Assembly: GCF_014203705.1 (NCBI RefSeq)
Contig: NZ_JACHJR010000001.1
Coordinates: forward strand, 620,001-684,000
Reading direction: 5' to 3'
Source of the DNA: Kitasatospora gansuensis
Lineage (GTDB): Bacteria > Actinomycetota > Actinomycetes > Streptomycetales > Streptomycetaceae
Length of the DNA stretch: 64,000 bases
This document shows, piece after piece, positions 41,047 to 50,814 of this stretch. Under the pieces are notes generated by a model. The model did no database searches. It was not told the DNA's origin and was given only the letters and a program-made list of their open reading frames with translations. How positions within the stretch are numbered: position 1 is the stretch's first letter; the number at the start of each line of letters is the position of its first letter. The position numbers and the translations under genes were made by a program.

Positions 41047-43104
41047 TCAGTTGGTGATGATGCCCGGGTCCGAGAGGCCGGGCGCGCCGGTCTCGACGTG
41101 CCCCGCCAGCCGTCGGACGAAGTCGGCGGTGCCGGCCGCGGTGACCGTGACGTCGTACCAGTTGCGGCAGCCGCTCAGGTCCACCGGGACGGTGACGGTG
41201 GCACCCTTGCGGACCGTGACGGTCTGCGGGGTGCCGCCGTAGGCATTGGCCACGGTGAGCCGGGCGTCGGCGGTGGCGGCGTTGGTGAGGGTCAGGTCGA
41301 GGTTGCCGGTGGCCGCGTTGTGCCGGGCGGTGACCTCGGGGCCCGCCGTCTTGCCGGGGTTGCGGAAGCGGCGCAGGAAGCCGTTCGGGCCGTGCACCGT
41401 CAGATCGGTGACGCCCTTGGAGTACTTGGTGTCCCAGGTGTCGGCGATCGTCTTGCCCGCCTCGGTGGTGTAACTCCACGGCGCGTCCGTGCGGTTGGCC
41501 GAGGTGACGTAGAAGTGCGCACCGGCCGCCGCCCCGCCGCTGAAGGTCAGCCGGTACTTCCCAGCGCTGGTGTCCGCCGAACCGTCCACGTACGGCGCGT
41601 ACTTGAGCGGGCGGGTCGGCCGGCTGCCCGGCTCCTGCTTGGGCATCGTGCCGACCGCGGGGGCGGGCGCCTTGAAGTCGGGGTGCCGGTCCCGGTCGGG
41701 CGGGTAGTACCCGGCGGTGGGCGGCAGCGCGACCGGGGCGGTCGAGGTCCGGGCGAAGTCGAAGGCCGCGGTCAGGTCGCCGCAGACCGCCCGCCGCCAG
41801 GGCGAGATGTTGGGCTCGGTAACCCCGAAGCGCCGCTCGATGAACCGGATCACCGAGGTGTGGTCGAAGGTCTCCGAGCAGCTGTACCCGCCGGTGCTCC
41901 ACGGCGAGACCACCAGCATCGGCACCCGGGGGCCGAGACCGTACGGACCGGCCACGTAACCGGTCTTGCCGCCGAAGTAGTCCAGCGCGGTGGAGACCGT
42001 GGACAGACCCTGGGCGCTGCCGGACGGCGCGTACGGCGGCACCACGTGGTCGAAGAAGCCGTCGTTCTCGTCGTACGTGATGAACAGCGCGGTCTTCGCC
42101 CACACGTCCGGGTTGGAGGTCAGCGCGTCCAGCACCTGGGAGATGTACCAGGCCCCGTAGTTGGCAGGCCAGTTGGCGTGCTCGGAGAACGCCTCGGGCG
42201 CGACTATCCAGGACACCTTGGGCAGCCGGCCGGCCTGCACGTCGGCGCGCAGCTGGTCGACGTAGCCCTCGCCCGCCTTGGCGTTCGTGCCGGTGCGGGC
42301 CTTGTCGAACAGCGGGTTGCCCGGCTGGGCGTTGCGGTAACTGTTGAAGTACAGCAGCGAGTTGTCGCCGTAGGTGCCCCGGTAGGCGTCGTTGATCCAG
42401 CCCCAGGAGCCCGCCGCGTTCAGCCCGTCGCCGATGTCCTGGTAGACCTTCCAGGAGACCCCGGCCGCCTCCAGCCGCTCCGGGTAGGTGGTCCAGCCGT
42501 ACCCGGCCTCGGCGTTGTTGAGCACCGGGCCGCCGCCCGTGCCGTCGTTGCCGGTGTGGCCCGACCAGAGGTAGTAGCGGTTCGGGTCGGTCGAGCCGAT
42601 GAACGAGCAGTGGTACGCGTCGCAGACCGTGAACGAGTCGGCGAGCGCGTAGTGGAACGGGATGTCGTCGCGGGTCAGGTACGCCATCGTGGTGGCGGTC
42701 TTCGCGGGCACCCACTGGTCGTACTTGCCCTTGTTGAACGCCTGCTGGCCGCCGGCCCAGTCGTGGTTCAGGCCCTGCAGGAACTCCATCCCGAGGTCGT
42801 CGCCCGGCGGCCGGAACGGCAGCGTCACCTTGCCGCCGCTCGCCTGGTTCCAGACCGACTTGCCGCTGGGCAGGGTGACCGGACGGGGGTCGCCGAAGCC
42901 GCGGACGCCCTTCATCGCACCGAAGTAGTGGTCGAAGGAACGGTTCTCCTGCATCAGGACGACGATGTGCTCGACGTCCTGGATGGTGCCGGTGCTGCCC
43001 TGGGCCGGAATGGCGGCGGCCCGGGCGATGCTCTCGGACAGCAGGGTGAGCGCGGACGCGCCACCCGCGAGCTGGAGGAAACGGCGACGGTTGAGTTCAG
43101 CCAT
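41047..43104 (-). CDS. Tat-secreted phospholipase C (phosphocholine-specific/acid phosphatase family)
   Basis: 685 residues. Twin-arginine signal NRRRFLQLAGGASALTLL at residues 5-22. The phosphoesterase domain starts with VEHIVVLMQENRSFDHYFG (metal-binding Glu/Asn), then SFTVCDAYHCSFIGSTDPNRYY, FITYDENDGFFDHVVPP and GPRVPMLVVSPWSTGG, followed by HTSVIRFIERRFG. The C-terminal 170 residues form two DUF756-type beta domains. Likely hydrolyses phosphatidylcholine or similar outside the cell; such genes in streptomycetes are often phosphate-controlled, but no PHO box was recognised here. Confidence 0.92.
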   Translation of the reverse strand: MAELNRRRFLQLAGGASALTLLSESIARAAAIPAQGSTGTIQDVEHIVVLMQENRSFDHYFGAMKGVRGFGDPRPVTLPSGKSVWNQASGGKVTLPFRPPGDDLGMEFLQGLNHDWAGGQQAFNKGKYDQWVPAKTATTMAYLTRDDIPFHYALADSFTVCDAYHCSFIGSTDPNRYYLWSGHTGNDGTGGGPVLNNAEAGYGWTTYPERLEAAGVSWKVYQDIGDGLNAAGSWGWINDAYRGTYGDNSLLYFNSYRNAQPGNPLFDKARTGTNAKAGEGYVDQLRADVQAGRLPKVSWIVAPEAFSEHANWPANYGAWYISQVLDALTSNPDVWAKTALFITYDENDGFFDHVVPPYAPSGSAQGLSTVSTALDYFGGKTGYVAGPYGLGPRVPMLVVSPWSTGGYSCSETFDHTSVIRFIERRFGVTEPNISPWRRAVCGDLTAAFDFARTSTAPVALPPTAGYYPPDRDRHPDFKAPAPAVGTMPKQEPGSRPTRPLKYAPYVDGSADTSAGKYRLTFSGGAAAGAHFYVTSANRTDAPWSYTTEAGKTIADTWDTKYSKGVTDLTVHGPNGFLRRFRNPGKTAGPEVTARHNAATGNLDLTLTNAATADARLTVANAYGGTPQTVTVRKGATVTVPVDLSGCRNWYDVTVTAAGTADFVRRLAGHVETGAPGLSDPGIITN

Positions 43105-43272
43105 GGGTGAGTTGACCTCTGCGAGTGAGGGGCGGGCAGTGGGCGACCCCAGAGAAGCGGCTCAGGGGTACCTCCTGGCGGACTTGTCATGTCTGCCCGC
43201 CGTACGTCAGGCGAACGCCTCACCCAGTTGTCCGGCCAACTCCGGCTGCGCGACCGTCAGGCCGCGCGACCG

Positions 43273-43725
43273 TCAGCTCCAGCGGTAGCGGCGGCGCAAC
43301 GCGTGCACCACCAGGTCGAACCGCGCGCGGTCCAGCGCGCAGGCCTCCCGGCGCATGCCCCGGTCGTGCACCCGCATCACCCGGTCCAGCGCCACCCAGG
43401 AGTCGCGCCCCGAGCGGTCCCAGGGGCCCGCGCCGATCGGCACCCAGTCGGCGTCCCGGTCGTGCCCCTTGCTGGAGAGCATGACCGCGAGCAGAGTCCC
43501 GCCGGGCTCGCGGGCCACCACCAGCACCGGGCGGTCCTTGCCCCGGCCGTCCCGCTCCTCGTACGGCACCCAGGTCCAGACGATCTCGCCCGGGTCGGGG
43601 TCACCGTCGTGGTCCGGGGCGTACTCGGTGTGCACCCGGCCCACCTGGTGGGCTTCGACCTCCACGGTCGCGGACGCGCCGAAGCGGCCCGGGGTCTGCT
43701 CGTCCTGCTCGGTCAACTCGGCCAT
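43273..43725 (-). CDS. PemK/MazF-family protein without an adjacent antitoxin
   Basis: 150 residues. GEIVWTWVPYEERDGRGKDRPVLVVAREPGG is the PemK/MazF barrel signature (usual GDIxxxxxPxxGxExxKxRPxLVV), with DSWVALDRVMRVHDRG later. The N-terminal 45 residues are an acidic extension not usual in MazF. No small antitoxin gene is found on either side, so this may be an RNA-binding or regulatory derivative rather than a toxin. Upstream lies a gap of 150 bp before the leader peptide on the other strand. Confidence 0.8.
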   Translation of the reverse strand: MAELTEQDEQTPGRFGASATVEVEAHQVGRVHTEYAPDHDGDPDPGEIVWTWVPYEERDGRGKDRPVLVVAREPGGTLLAVMLSSKGHDRDADWVPIGAGPWDRSGRDSWVALDRVMRVHDRGMRREACALDRARFDLVVHALRRRYRWS

Positions 43726-43881
43726 ACCCGCAGGCTAGTCACGCCGGTCCTGGCCGTTCAAGCTGTGCGGGACGCGATTCGGGGCCGACCGCCCGGCAGC
43801 CGCCGAAAAGGGGTTGGGCGGGGCGTCGGACAGCTGATACGGTCCGGGCAACCGCGAAGCCGCAACCAGGAGGTGAGTCCC

Positions 43882-43935
43882 GTGTCCGCAGTAACCCATG
43901 GGTACTCCCCCAGTCCTTCACGGTTGGGCGACTGA
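43882..43935 (+). CDS. 17-residue leader peptide
   Basis: GTG start with a near-perfect ribosome site AGGAGGTGAG (spacing 8) encodes MSAVTHGYSPSPSRLGD. So strong a site for so short a frame argues that it is translated. The internal palindrome ACCCATGGGT (43896-43905) and the hairpin after the stop suggest translation-dependent control of the GNAT/infA genes that follow. No single amino acid is over-represented apart from Ser and Pro. Confidence 0.6.
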   Translation: MSAVTHGYSPSPSRLGD

Positions 43936-43949
43936 CGCAGGCGTCGCCC

Positions 43950-43974
43950 GGAGTGCCCGAAAGCAGAGCACTCC
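43950..43974 (+). promoter_or_regulatory. Hairpin between leader peptide and GNAT gene
   Basis: Perfect 7-bp stem GGAGTGC/GCACTCC with an 11-base loop, 14 bases after the leader stop and 15 bases before the GNAT ATG. It could be an attenuator or a structure masking the GNAT ribosome site (GAGAGG, just beyond the stem). Confidence 0.5.
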
Positions 43975-43989
43975 GAGAGGCAGACACCC

Positions 43990-44787
43990 ATGAACACCAC
44001 GCAGCCCACCCCCGGCCCGACCGGGCACCCCCTGACGGTCCTTCAGGTCTCCGAACACCAGTGGCACGCCGTGCAGGACGACCGGGTCGTCGGCCGCGCC
44101 GACGCCTGGCAGAGGCCCGACGGACGCACCTTCGTCAGCACCGACGCCTGGGACGGCGCGGTCCTCGACCGGCTCACCGCAGCCGCGGCCACCGGCCTGC
44201 CGACCCCGCTGTACACCCTGGTCGACGAGAACGACCCCGATCTGTTGGCGAGTTGGCAGCGGGCCGGCTTCACACTCCACCGCCGCGAGTGGCAGTACGC
44301 CGTGCCCACCGATCCGAACAGCACGGGGCTGGACGCCCTGCGGCCGCCATCGGACCTGCGCATCCTGCCCGCCGGCCAGGCGGCGGAGGCGCCGCTGCGC
44401 GCACTGGACCGCGTGATCCGTGCGGAGGTCGCGGCCGGCGCCGGCTGGCAGACCATGCCGGCCGAGGTCATCCCGCTCCCGGACGGGGTCACCGTGCCGG
44501 ACCCGTCGAAGTTCGCGGTGGCCGTCCAGGCCGGCCGGTACGTGGGCCTGCTCCGGCTGGCCCCGGTGCCCCGGCAGCCCCGGATCGACCTGATCGCCGT
44601 CCGGGCCGACCACCAACGGCAGGGCGTCGCGAGGGCGTTGCTGGCCCAGACGCTCGGCTCACTGCACCGCTCCGGAGTCGCCACGGCGACCGCCGAGGTC
44701 AGCGAGTCCAACCACGCCGCACAGCAGCTCTTCGAGCGCATCGGCGCCCGACGGGTCGGCGGGAACCTGGAGTTGGTCCGCCGCTGA
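43990..44787 (+). CDS. GNAT-family N-acetyltransferase
   Basis: 265 residues, two GNAT-like halves. The C-terminal half carries the acetyl-CoA loop [19 protein letters not shown] (Q/RxxGxA) and [23 protein letters not shown]. The N-terminal half ([22 protein letters not shown]) has no intact loop. It follows the leader peptide and precedes infA by 46 bp, a position that suggests modification of a translation component or an antibiotic aimed at the ribosome. That is inference. Confidence 0.88.
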   Translation: MNTTQPTPGPTGHPLTVLQVSEHQWHAVQDDRVVGRADAWQRPDGRTFVSTDAWDGAVLDRLTAAAATGLPTPLYTLVDENDPDLLASWQRAGFTLHRREWQYAVPTDPNSTGLDALRPPSDLRILPAGQAAEAPLRALDRVIRAEVAAGAGWQTMPAEVIPLPDGVTVPDPSKFAVAVQAGRYVGLLRLAPVPRQPRIDLIAVRADHQRQGVARALLAQTLGSLHRSGVATATAEVSESNHAAQQLFERIGARRVGGNLELVRR

Positions 44788-44833
44788 CACCCCACCAGCT
44801 CACCCCACGTCCGAACAGAGTCGAGGAGACCGT

Positions 44834-45055
44834 ATGCCCAAAATTTCCAAGGGAATCGAGATCGACGGCACCATCGTCGAGTGCCTGCGCAACGCCACCT
44901 TCAAGGTGGAGCTCCAGAACGGGCACCAGGTGCTCGCCCACATCAGCGGGAAGATCCGCAAGCACCACATCAAGGTCCTGCCGTACGACAAGGTGCTCGT
45001 GGAGCTCAGCCCGTACGACCTGACCCGTGGCCGGATCCTGTTCCGCTACCGCTAG
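44834..45055 (+). CDS. infA: Translation initiation factor IF-1 paralogue
   Basis: 73 residues of S1/OB fold. [60 protein letters not shown] is IF-1, but with differences from the actinobacterial housekeeping copy (starts MPKISKGIE rather than MAKKQGAIE; Cys in [14 protein letters not shown] for MHYIR). It is not beside the ribosomal alpha operon genes (rpmJ, rpsM), so it is a second copy. GAGGAG precedes the ATG. It may replace the main IF-1 under special conditions. Confidence 0.9.
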   Translation: MPKISKGIEIDGTIVECLRNATFKVELQNGHQVLAHISGKIRKHHIKVLPYDKVLVELSPYDLTRGRILFRYR

Positions 45056-45094
45056 CCGTGAGCGGGGCCGTCACCGGCTGAGGTGGCGGCCCCG

Positions 45095-46087
45095 TCAGTC
45101 CCGGACCCAGCCCCGCCGGTGGGCCTGCCAGCCGAGCTGGATCCGGGTGTCGGCCCGGACCAGCGCCATCAGCCGGCTGATCCGGCGCTGGACGGTGCGC
45201 AGGCCGAGGCCGAGCTGCTTGGCGACCGCCTGGTCGGTCGCCCCGATCAGCAGCAACGAGAGGATCCGGCGGTCGAGTTCGTCGGGGCTGCCGCCCGGGG
45301 CGGGCTCGGCCAGCAGAGCGCCGTCCTCGTCCCGGCCGAGCGGGTGGGCCCACTCCCAGGTCTGCTCGAACAGTGTCACCAGCAGCCGGACCAGCGCGGG
45401 GGCGCGCACCGAGAGCACCACCGGCTCGGCGCCGTCCCGGACCTCGGAGAGCGGCACCAGGGCCCGGGCCCGGTCGGCCACGATCAGCTTGCCGGGGACC
45501 TTGTCCACCACCCGGACCTGCTGGTCCCGGTCCAGCGCCTCGAACAGGGCCTCCACCGACTCGGGGGTGTCCAGGGCCTGCCGCTCCAGCACCACCCGGT
45601 AGTTGACGCCCCGGGCGACCGCGTCGGTCTCCGCGCCGGTCGCGTCGGCCCGGACCACCTGGTGACGGCCCGTCACCAGGGCGAGCAGCTCGGTGGTGGC
45701 ACCGAGCTGGAGCTGGGCGACCCGGTGGCCGACGGCCGCGTGGCCGGTCACCACCTCGACCAGGTCTCGGCGACTGTGGTCGGCGGCGGCCACCCGGTAC
45801 GCCTCGGCCAGTGCGGCGGCGGACAGTTCGGCCTCCCGCAGGGCGTGCCGCTGGCCGGTGAGCAGCGCCTCCAGCGCCACCGACGGCGGCGCCGCCGCGA
45901 ACCGGGCCGAGCCGTCGGCCTGCGGGGCGATCAGCCCTCGGGTCTGCAGCAGCACCAGGGCCAGCCGCGCCTCGGTCACCCCGGTGCCGCAGCCCGCCGC
46001 CAACTCCTCGGCGGTGGCGGCACCGTGTGCCACCAGCCGGCTGTAGAGCCGCTCGGCCCGCTCGTCCAGCCCGATCGCCGCCAGCAT
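45095..46087 (-). CDS. TrmB-like N-terminus plus LuxR-type HTH regulator
   Basis: 330 residues from ATG 46087 with GGAGG upstream. N-terminal winged helix LDERAERLYSRLVAHGAATAEELAAGCG (TrmB/sugar-regulator style), a helical middle part, a PLD-like domain (LVTGRHQVVRADATG, GVNYRVVLERQAL), and a C-terminal LuxR-type HTH LDRRILSLLLIGATDQAVAKQLGLGLRTVQRRISRLM. This combination is typical of actinobacterial HTH regulators related to geoR/SCO families. Divergent from the subtilase gene with a 146-bp gap, so probably its regulator. Confidence 0.87.
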   Translation of the reverse strand: MLAAIGLDERAERLYSRLVAHGAATAEELAAGCGTGVTEARLALVLLQTRGLIAPQADGSARFAAAPPSVALEALLTGQRHALREAELSAAALAEAYRVAAADHSRRDLVEVVTGHAAVGHRVAQLQLGATTELLALVTGRHQVVRADATGAETDAVARGVNYRVVLERQALDTPESVEALFEALDRDQQVRVVDKVPGKLIVADRARALVPLSEVRDGAEPVVLSVRAPALVRLLVTLFEQTWEWAHPLGRDEDGALLAEPAPGGSPDELDRRILSLLLIGATDQAVAKQLGLGLRTVQRRISRLMALVRADTRIQLGWQAHRRGWVRD

Positions 46088-46233
46088 CGACGCGCCTCCC
46101 TCCTGACCCGGCATCAGCCGTCACCGCTTGGCGGGTACCTGCCCAGGCGGTGATCCGCCAGGCACATCATGACCGGTCAGGGCCCCGTTCTGCCAGGCTC
46201 ACCGGCCAGATCATCGACACCCGAGGAGTGTTC

Positions 46234-49200
46234 ATGGCATTGCCGACCCGCGTCCGTCGGGCGCTGGCGGTCGCGGTCGCCGGTCTGCTCGGCAGCACCG
46301 CGCTGACCGCCCCACCCGCCGCCGCAGCGACCGGCCCCGGCCTCACGGGCGCGACCGCGCCCGCGTCCCGGCACACCGTCACCCTGATCACCGGCGAGAA
46401 GGCCGACCTGGTCACCGACGCCGCCGGCCGGTCCCGGGTGTCCCTCCAGCCGGACGAACAGGGCCGGATACCCGTCCACTTCACCCGCCAGGTCAACGGC
46501 GACCAGTACGTCTTCCCGCAGCGGGCCGCCGCCGCGCTGGCGGCGGGCTCGGTCGACAAGGCGCTGTTCAACATCAGCGCTCTGGTCCGCCAGGGCTACG
46601 ACGACCAGGGCGCCAAGGCCCTCCCGGTGATCGCGGTCTACCGCGACCAGCAGACCGCCGACCTCAGCGCCCCGGCCCGCAGCCGGGCCGCCGGGGTGAA
46701 GTCGCTGAAGGCCGTGCACGGCGTCGCGTACCGCGCCGACAAGGCTGCGGCGAACCGGACCTGGGACACCCTGGTGGACCGGGCCGGCAACGGCCGGGAC
46801 GGTCTGGCCAAGCTCTGGCTGGATCAGAAGGTCAAGGCCACCCTGGAGTCCGAGACCGGACAGATCGGCGCCCCCGCCGCCTGGGCCCTCGGTCTCGGCG
46901 GACAGGGCGTCAAGGTCGCGGTGCTGGACACCGGCATCGACGCCGACCACCCCGACCTGGCCGGCCGGGTGCTGGACGCCCGCAACTTCACCTCCGAAAC
47001 CACCGGGACCCCCGACACCGACGTCCACGACGCGGTCGGCCACGGCACCTTCGTCGCCTCCGAGATCGCCGGCACCGGCGCCGCGAGCCAGGGTGCCCAG
47101 CGCGGCGTGGCCGCCGAGGCCGGGCTGCTGGTCGGCAAAGTGCTGGACGACTACGGCTCCGGCACCGACTCCCAGATCATCGCGGGCATGCAGTGGGCCG
47201 TCGACTCCGGCGCCGACGTCGCCTCGATGTCACTCGGCAGCGCCGAACCCACCGACTGCACCGACCCGATGTCGGTGGCCGCGCAGAACCTGGCGAAGAG
47301 CTCGAAGACGCTGTTCGTGGTCGCGGCGGGCAACCTCGGGCGGTACCAGTCGGTCTCCTCGCCCGGCTGCGCGCCGGACGTGCTGACCGTCGGCGCCGTC
47401 GACTCGGTCGACCGCACCGCCTCGTTCTCCAGCCGGGGTTCGGTCACCGGCGTGCACACCCTCAAGCCGGAGATCGCCGCCCCCGGCGTGGACGTCACCG
47501 CGGCCGCGGCCGGCGGCCGGGGCGTGTACGCGTACACCGCGATGTCCGGCACCTCGATGGCCACCCCGCTGGTGGCCGGGGCCGCCGCGCTGCTGAAGCA
47601 GCGTCACCCCGACTGGACCGCCGACCGGCTCAAAGCCGCGCTGGTCTCCTCCGCCGACCCGACCCTGGCGGGCGACGTGCAGCAGATCGGCGGCGGCCGG
47701 CTCCGGGTCGGCCAGGCCGTCCGGCAGACCGTGCTCGGCTCCCCCGCCGTCGGCTTCGGCCGGTTCGGCTGGCCGCAGGTGAAGGCCGACACCCGCACCG
47801 TCCAGCTCCCCTACACCAACACCGGCGACGCGCCGGTCAGGCTCCGGCTGACCGTGCAGCGCACCGACGGTGACGACGACTCGGCGATCGGCTCACGGAT
47901 CGTCCGGCTCGGCCGGGAAAGCGTGACCGTCCCGGCGGGCGCCACCGTGCAGGTACCGCTCACCCTCGACCCGACCGCCCGGCTGACGGGTGGTCAGTAC
48001 GGCGACGTCACCGGCCGGGTGCTGGCCACCGACGAGGCCGGGCGCACCGTCTCGACCCCGTTCAACGCCTACGTCGAGCCGGAGACCCTCTCCGTCCGGG
48101 TGAAGCTGACCGACCGGGACGGCCGCCCGGCCACCGGCGACACCGGCAGCTCGGTGGACCTGATCGACATCAGCCAGTCCACCGGGCAGCGCGCCGCTCC
48201 GGACGCCAACGGTGACATCACCCTGCGGCTGCGCCCCGGCGTCTTCTCGCTCACCGGCTTCGTGGTCACCCCCGACCACCGGGACGCCACCGGTGAGGCC
48301 GCCCCGCGCTCGGTGGCCGCGATGGCGATGCCCGAGTTCCGGCTGACCAAGGACACCGTGCTCACCCTGGACGCCCGCAAGGCCGACCGGGTCGAGGTCC
48401 GCGCCGACCGCACCGTGCGCACCCTGGACGCCACCCTCGAACTCTCCCGCTGGTGGGGCGACAAGTGGGTGGACGCGATCGGCGCCCGGATCGGCAACGC
48501 CCCGGTGGAGCTGTACAGCTGGGGCTCCGGCAAGGCGAGCACCGGCGGCTTCGAGGCCGGCAGCTACCTGCGGCTCGGCGCCCCGCCGGTGGTGTTCACC
48601 GGCGCCGGGGTGACCCTGGAACCGAACTACCTGCCGTACGCCGCCGAGGCGCACCTGCCCGCCGCCGGTTCGGCCGGACTGGTGGCCGCCCGCAGCGCCT
48701 CCGCCGCCGACCTCGCGGCGGCCGGGGTCACCGGACGGCTGGTGCTGCTGCCGGACGACGGCACCGACGCGAACCAGGTGAGCGCCAACGCCCAGGCGGC
48801 CGGAGCGGTCGCGGTGCTGACGTACCGTCCGACGCCGGGCTCGTTCCGGAAGAACGACATCAGCACGCAGGCCCCGGTCTTCCAGATCACCGCCGACCAG
48901 GCCGCCGAGCTGACCGCCCGACTGGCCCGGGGCACGGTGACCCTCGACTGGGTCTCCACTCCGGACAGCCCCTACGTCTACAACCTGGCCTTCCACGACG
49001 CCCAGCAGGTGCGCGGCAGCCAGCGGCGCACCGTGCGCGACCGCGAGCTGGCCACCGTCACCGAGACCTGGCACTCGCTGGGCGCCGCGACCCACATGTT
49101 CGAGTACGCCGACGCGGTCCGGCCATGGAACCCCTACGCGCAGATCCCGGCCTTCCAGGGCCTGGTCGCCGCGCCGCTGACCCGGACCGCGTACTACACC

Positions 49201-50010
49201 GCCGACGACGGGCAGTGGGCGCACGCGGTGCAGAGCAGCTGGCCGTTCGCCGAGTACCTGACGGACCTCAACCGCTCCTACCGCAAGGGTGAGAGCCGCA
49301 CCGAGGAGTGGTATCGGGGCGTGCTGCGCCCGACCGCCGGCACCGGCACCGACGGGGCCGCCCGGCTGGTCGGCGAGCGGCAGGGCGACCGGATCGGCGT
49401 CGACTTCTCCCGCTCGCTGTGGAACGACGCCGACCCCGACCACACCGGCACCATGTCGAACTTCGGCGACGCCGCCGGGGTGGAGCTGCTGGCCGACGGC
49501 ACGTCACTCGGCGAGTCCTGGTACGGCCCGTTCAACGTCTGGGAGCTGCCGACCGGCGACGCCCGGTACCTGCTGAGGCTCACTCAGCAGCGGTTCCACC
49601 ACCGGGACGTCTGGCAGCGGTCGAGCGCGGTGCGGACCGAGTTCTCGTTCCGCTCGCACGGCGATCCGGCCGTGTACTCGCAGGCGCTGCCGCTGCTCTT
49701 CCCGTCCTACGACCTGCCGGTGGACGCGGACAACACGGTGGCGGCCGGCCCGCTGCGGATCGGCCTGTCCGCCACCGGCCAGGCCGGATGGACGCCCGGA
49801 CCGCTCGGCTCGGCCACCCTGGCGTACTCCTACGACGACGGCAGCACCTGGACGCCCGGCACCCTGACCCGTAGTCAGGGCCGGTGGACCGCCGCCGTCG
49901 ACCACACCGGCGTGGCGGCGGGCACCAAGGTCGCTCTGCGGGTCACCCTGACGGCGGCCGACGGAGTGTCGGTGACCCAGACCGTCGCCGACGCGTACGC
50001 GGTGCGGTGA
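46234..50010 (+). CDS. Secreted S8 (subtilisin-like) serine protease, multidomain
   Basis: 1258 residues from ATG 46234 (GAGGAG six bases upstream). Sec signal MALPTRVRRALAVAVAGLLG, cleavage near AAA|T. A propeptide of about 175 residues precedes the S8 domain with Asp (VAVLDTGIDADHPDL), His (GHGTFVASEIAG) and Ser (SGTSMATPLVAGA) in order. About 800 more residues hold beta-sandwich domains and a PA-type insert (LVAARSASAADLAAAGVTGR). It is exported, probably a nutritional or developmental protease of the 1100-1250 residue Streptomyces type. Confidence 0.93.
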   Translation: MALPTRVRRALAVAVAGLLGSTALTAPPAAAATGPGLTGATAPASRHTVTLITGEKADLVTDAAGRSRVSLQPDEQGRIPVHFTRQVNGDQYVFPQRAAAALAAGSVDKALFNISALVRQGYDDQGAKALPVIAVYRDQQTADLSAPARSRAAGVKSLKAVHGVAYRADKAAANRTWDTLVDRAGNGRDGLAKLWLDQKVKATLESETGQIGAPAAWALGLGGQGVKVAVLDTGIDADHPDLAGRVLDARNFTSETTGTPDTDVHDAVGHGTFVASEIAGTGAASQGAQRGVAAEAGLLVGKVLDDYGSGTDSQIIAGMQWAVDSGADVASMSLGSAEPTDCTDPMSVAAQNLAKSSKTLFVVAAGNLGRYQSVSSPGCAPDVLTVGAVDSVDRTASFSSRGSVTGVHTLKPEIAAPGVDVTAAAAGGRGVYAYTAMSGTSMATPLVAGAAALLKQRHPDWTADRLKAALVSSADPTLAGDVQQIGGGRLRVGQAVRQTVLGSPAVGFGRFGWPQVKADTRTVQLPYTNTGDAPVRLRLTVQRTDGDDDSAIGSRIVRLGRESVTVPAGATVQVPLTLDPTARLTGGQYGDVTGRVLATDEAGRTVSTPFNAYVEPETLSVRVKLTDRDGRPATGDTGSSVDLIDISQSTGQRAAPDANGDITLRLRPGVFSLTGFVVTPDHRDATGEAAPRSVAAMAMPEFRLTKDTVLTLDARKADRVEVRADRTVRTLDATLELSRWWGDKWVDAIGARIGNAPVELYSWGSGKASTGGFEAGSYLRLGAPPVVFTGAGVTLEPNYLPYAAEAHLPAAGSAGLVAARSASAADLAAAGVTGRLVLLPDDGTDANQVSANAQAAGAVAVLTYRPTPGSFRKNDISTQAPVFQITADQAAELTARLARGTVTLDWVSTPDSPYVYNLAFHDAQQVRGSQRRTVRDRELATVTETWHSLGAATHMFEYADAVRPWNPYAQIPAFQGLVAAPLTRTAYYTADDGQWAHAVQSSWPFAEYLTDLNRSYRKGESRTEEWYRGVLRPTAGTGTDGAARLVGERQGDRIGVDFSRSLWNDADPDHTGTMSNFGDAAGVELLADGTSLGESWYGPFNVWELPTGDARYLLRLTQQRFHHRDVWQRSSAVRTEFSFRSHGDPAVYSQALPLLFPSYDLPVDADNTVAAGPLRIGLSATGQAGWTPGPLGSATLAYSYDDGSTWTPGTLTRSQGRWTAAVDHTGVAAGTKVALRVTLTAADGVSVTQTVADAYAVR

Positions 50011-50017
50011 GTCGTCG

Positions 50018-50782
50018 TCAGTAGCCCGCCGCCCTGATCAGGGCGATCCGCTCCAGGGCTTCCTGGAACGCCTCCGGCATCACCCTGATGCCGGAGGCGT
50101 AGGGGTGGTCGATCTGCACCACCAGCCAGATCGAGAACGCGAAGACCCCGCCCACCACCGCTATCGCGACCAGCCCCCGGGCCCCCTTGGGCCAGCCCAG
50201 CAGCACCAGGAAGACCACCGACAGCACCGCCGCGCCGGCCAGCGTCAGCAGCAGGAAGGCGGGGGCGCCGTCGTTGGCGGTGGCCGTCCGCACCCGACGC
50301 TGCGTCAGCAGCGCGGCCATCGCGTCGTGCGCGTCACCGGCCGCGAGCGCGGGCACCTCGGGCGGCAGGTCCTGGACGATCCGGTGCATCCGGTACGGCG
50401 TGCCGAAGGTCCGCACGTCCGTCTCCTCCCGCTCCAGCTGCGCCCACTCCACCTCGATCACCTGGTGCAGGTACGCCTCGGCCTGCTCCCGGAGCTGCCG
50501 CCCGGCCGGCTCCGGGAGCCGCTCGGCGGCCAGGTAGACGTCGACGGTGGCCGCCGCCTCGGCGTAGTTGGCCTGCCGCGCGGTGGCCAGCGCCCCGGTC
50601 GAACTGACCAGCAGGAACGCCATCGTGACGACGAAGAAGGAGAACACCGCGCCCGCCGCGGTTCCGACGGCGGGCCCGGTGTCCGGCAGGCCCCGACGGT
50701 GCAGGACCACATGGCTCAGCCAGGCCAGCAGCGCGGCGGCTCCGGCGGCGGCGAGCGAAACGACCAGCGCGGACAGTGCCAT
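50018..50782 (-). CDS. DUF4239 membrane protein
   Basis: 254 residues. Two helices at the N-terminus (VVSLAAAGAAALLAWLSHVVL, FSFFVVTMAFLLVSSTGALA), a cytoplasmic helical stretch (QANYAEAAATVDVYLAAERL, EVEWAQLEREE) and two C-terminal helices (FLLLTLAGAAVLSVVFLVLLG, VAIAVVGGVFAFSIWLVVQI). This is the DUF4239 (bestrophin-like) layout. Function unknown. Convergent with the protease gene. Confidence 0.8.
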   Translation of the reverse strand: MALSALVVSLAAAGAAALLAWLSHVVLHRRGLPDTGPAVGTAAGAVFSFFVVTMAFLLVSSTGALATARQANYAEAAATVDVYLAAERLPEPAGRQLREQAEAYLHQVIEVEWAQLEREETDVRTFGTPYRMHRIVQDLPPEVPALAAGDAHDAMAALLTQRRVRTATANDGAPAFLLLTLAGAAVLSVVFLVLLGWPKGARGLVAIAVVGGVFAFSIWLVVQIDHPYASGIRVMPEAFQEALERIALIRAAGY

Positions 50783-50814
50783 CCGGGCTCCTCGGCGATC
50801 GAGCGGTCGGCCCG

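Noticed and set aside
43189..43935. Long rightward frame that contains the leader peptide
   Set aside because: Upstream of 43882 it is antisense to the MazF-like gene. Only the last 17 codons have their own strong ribosome site.
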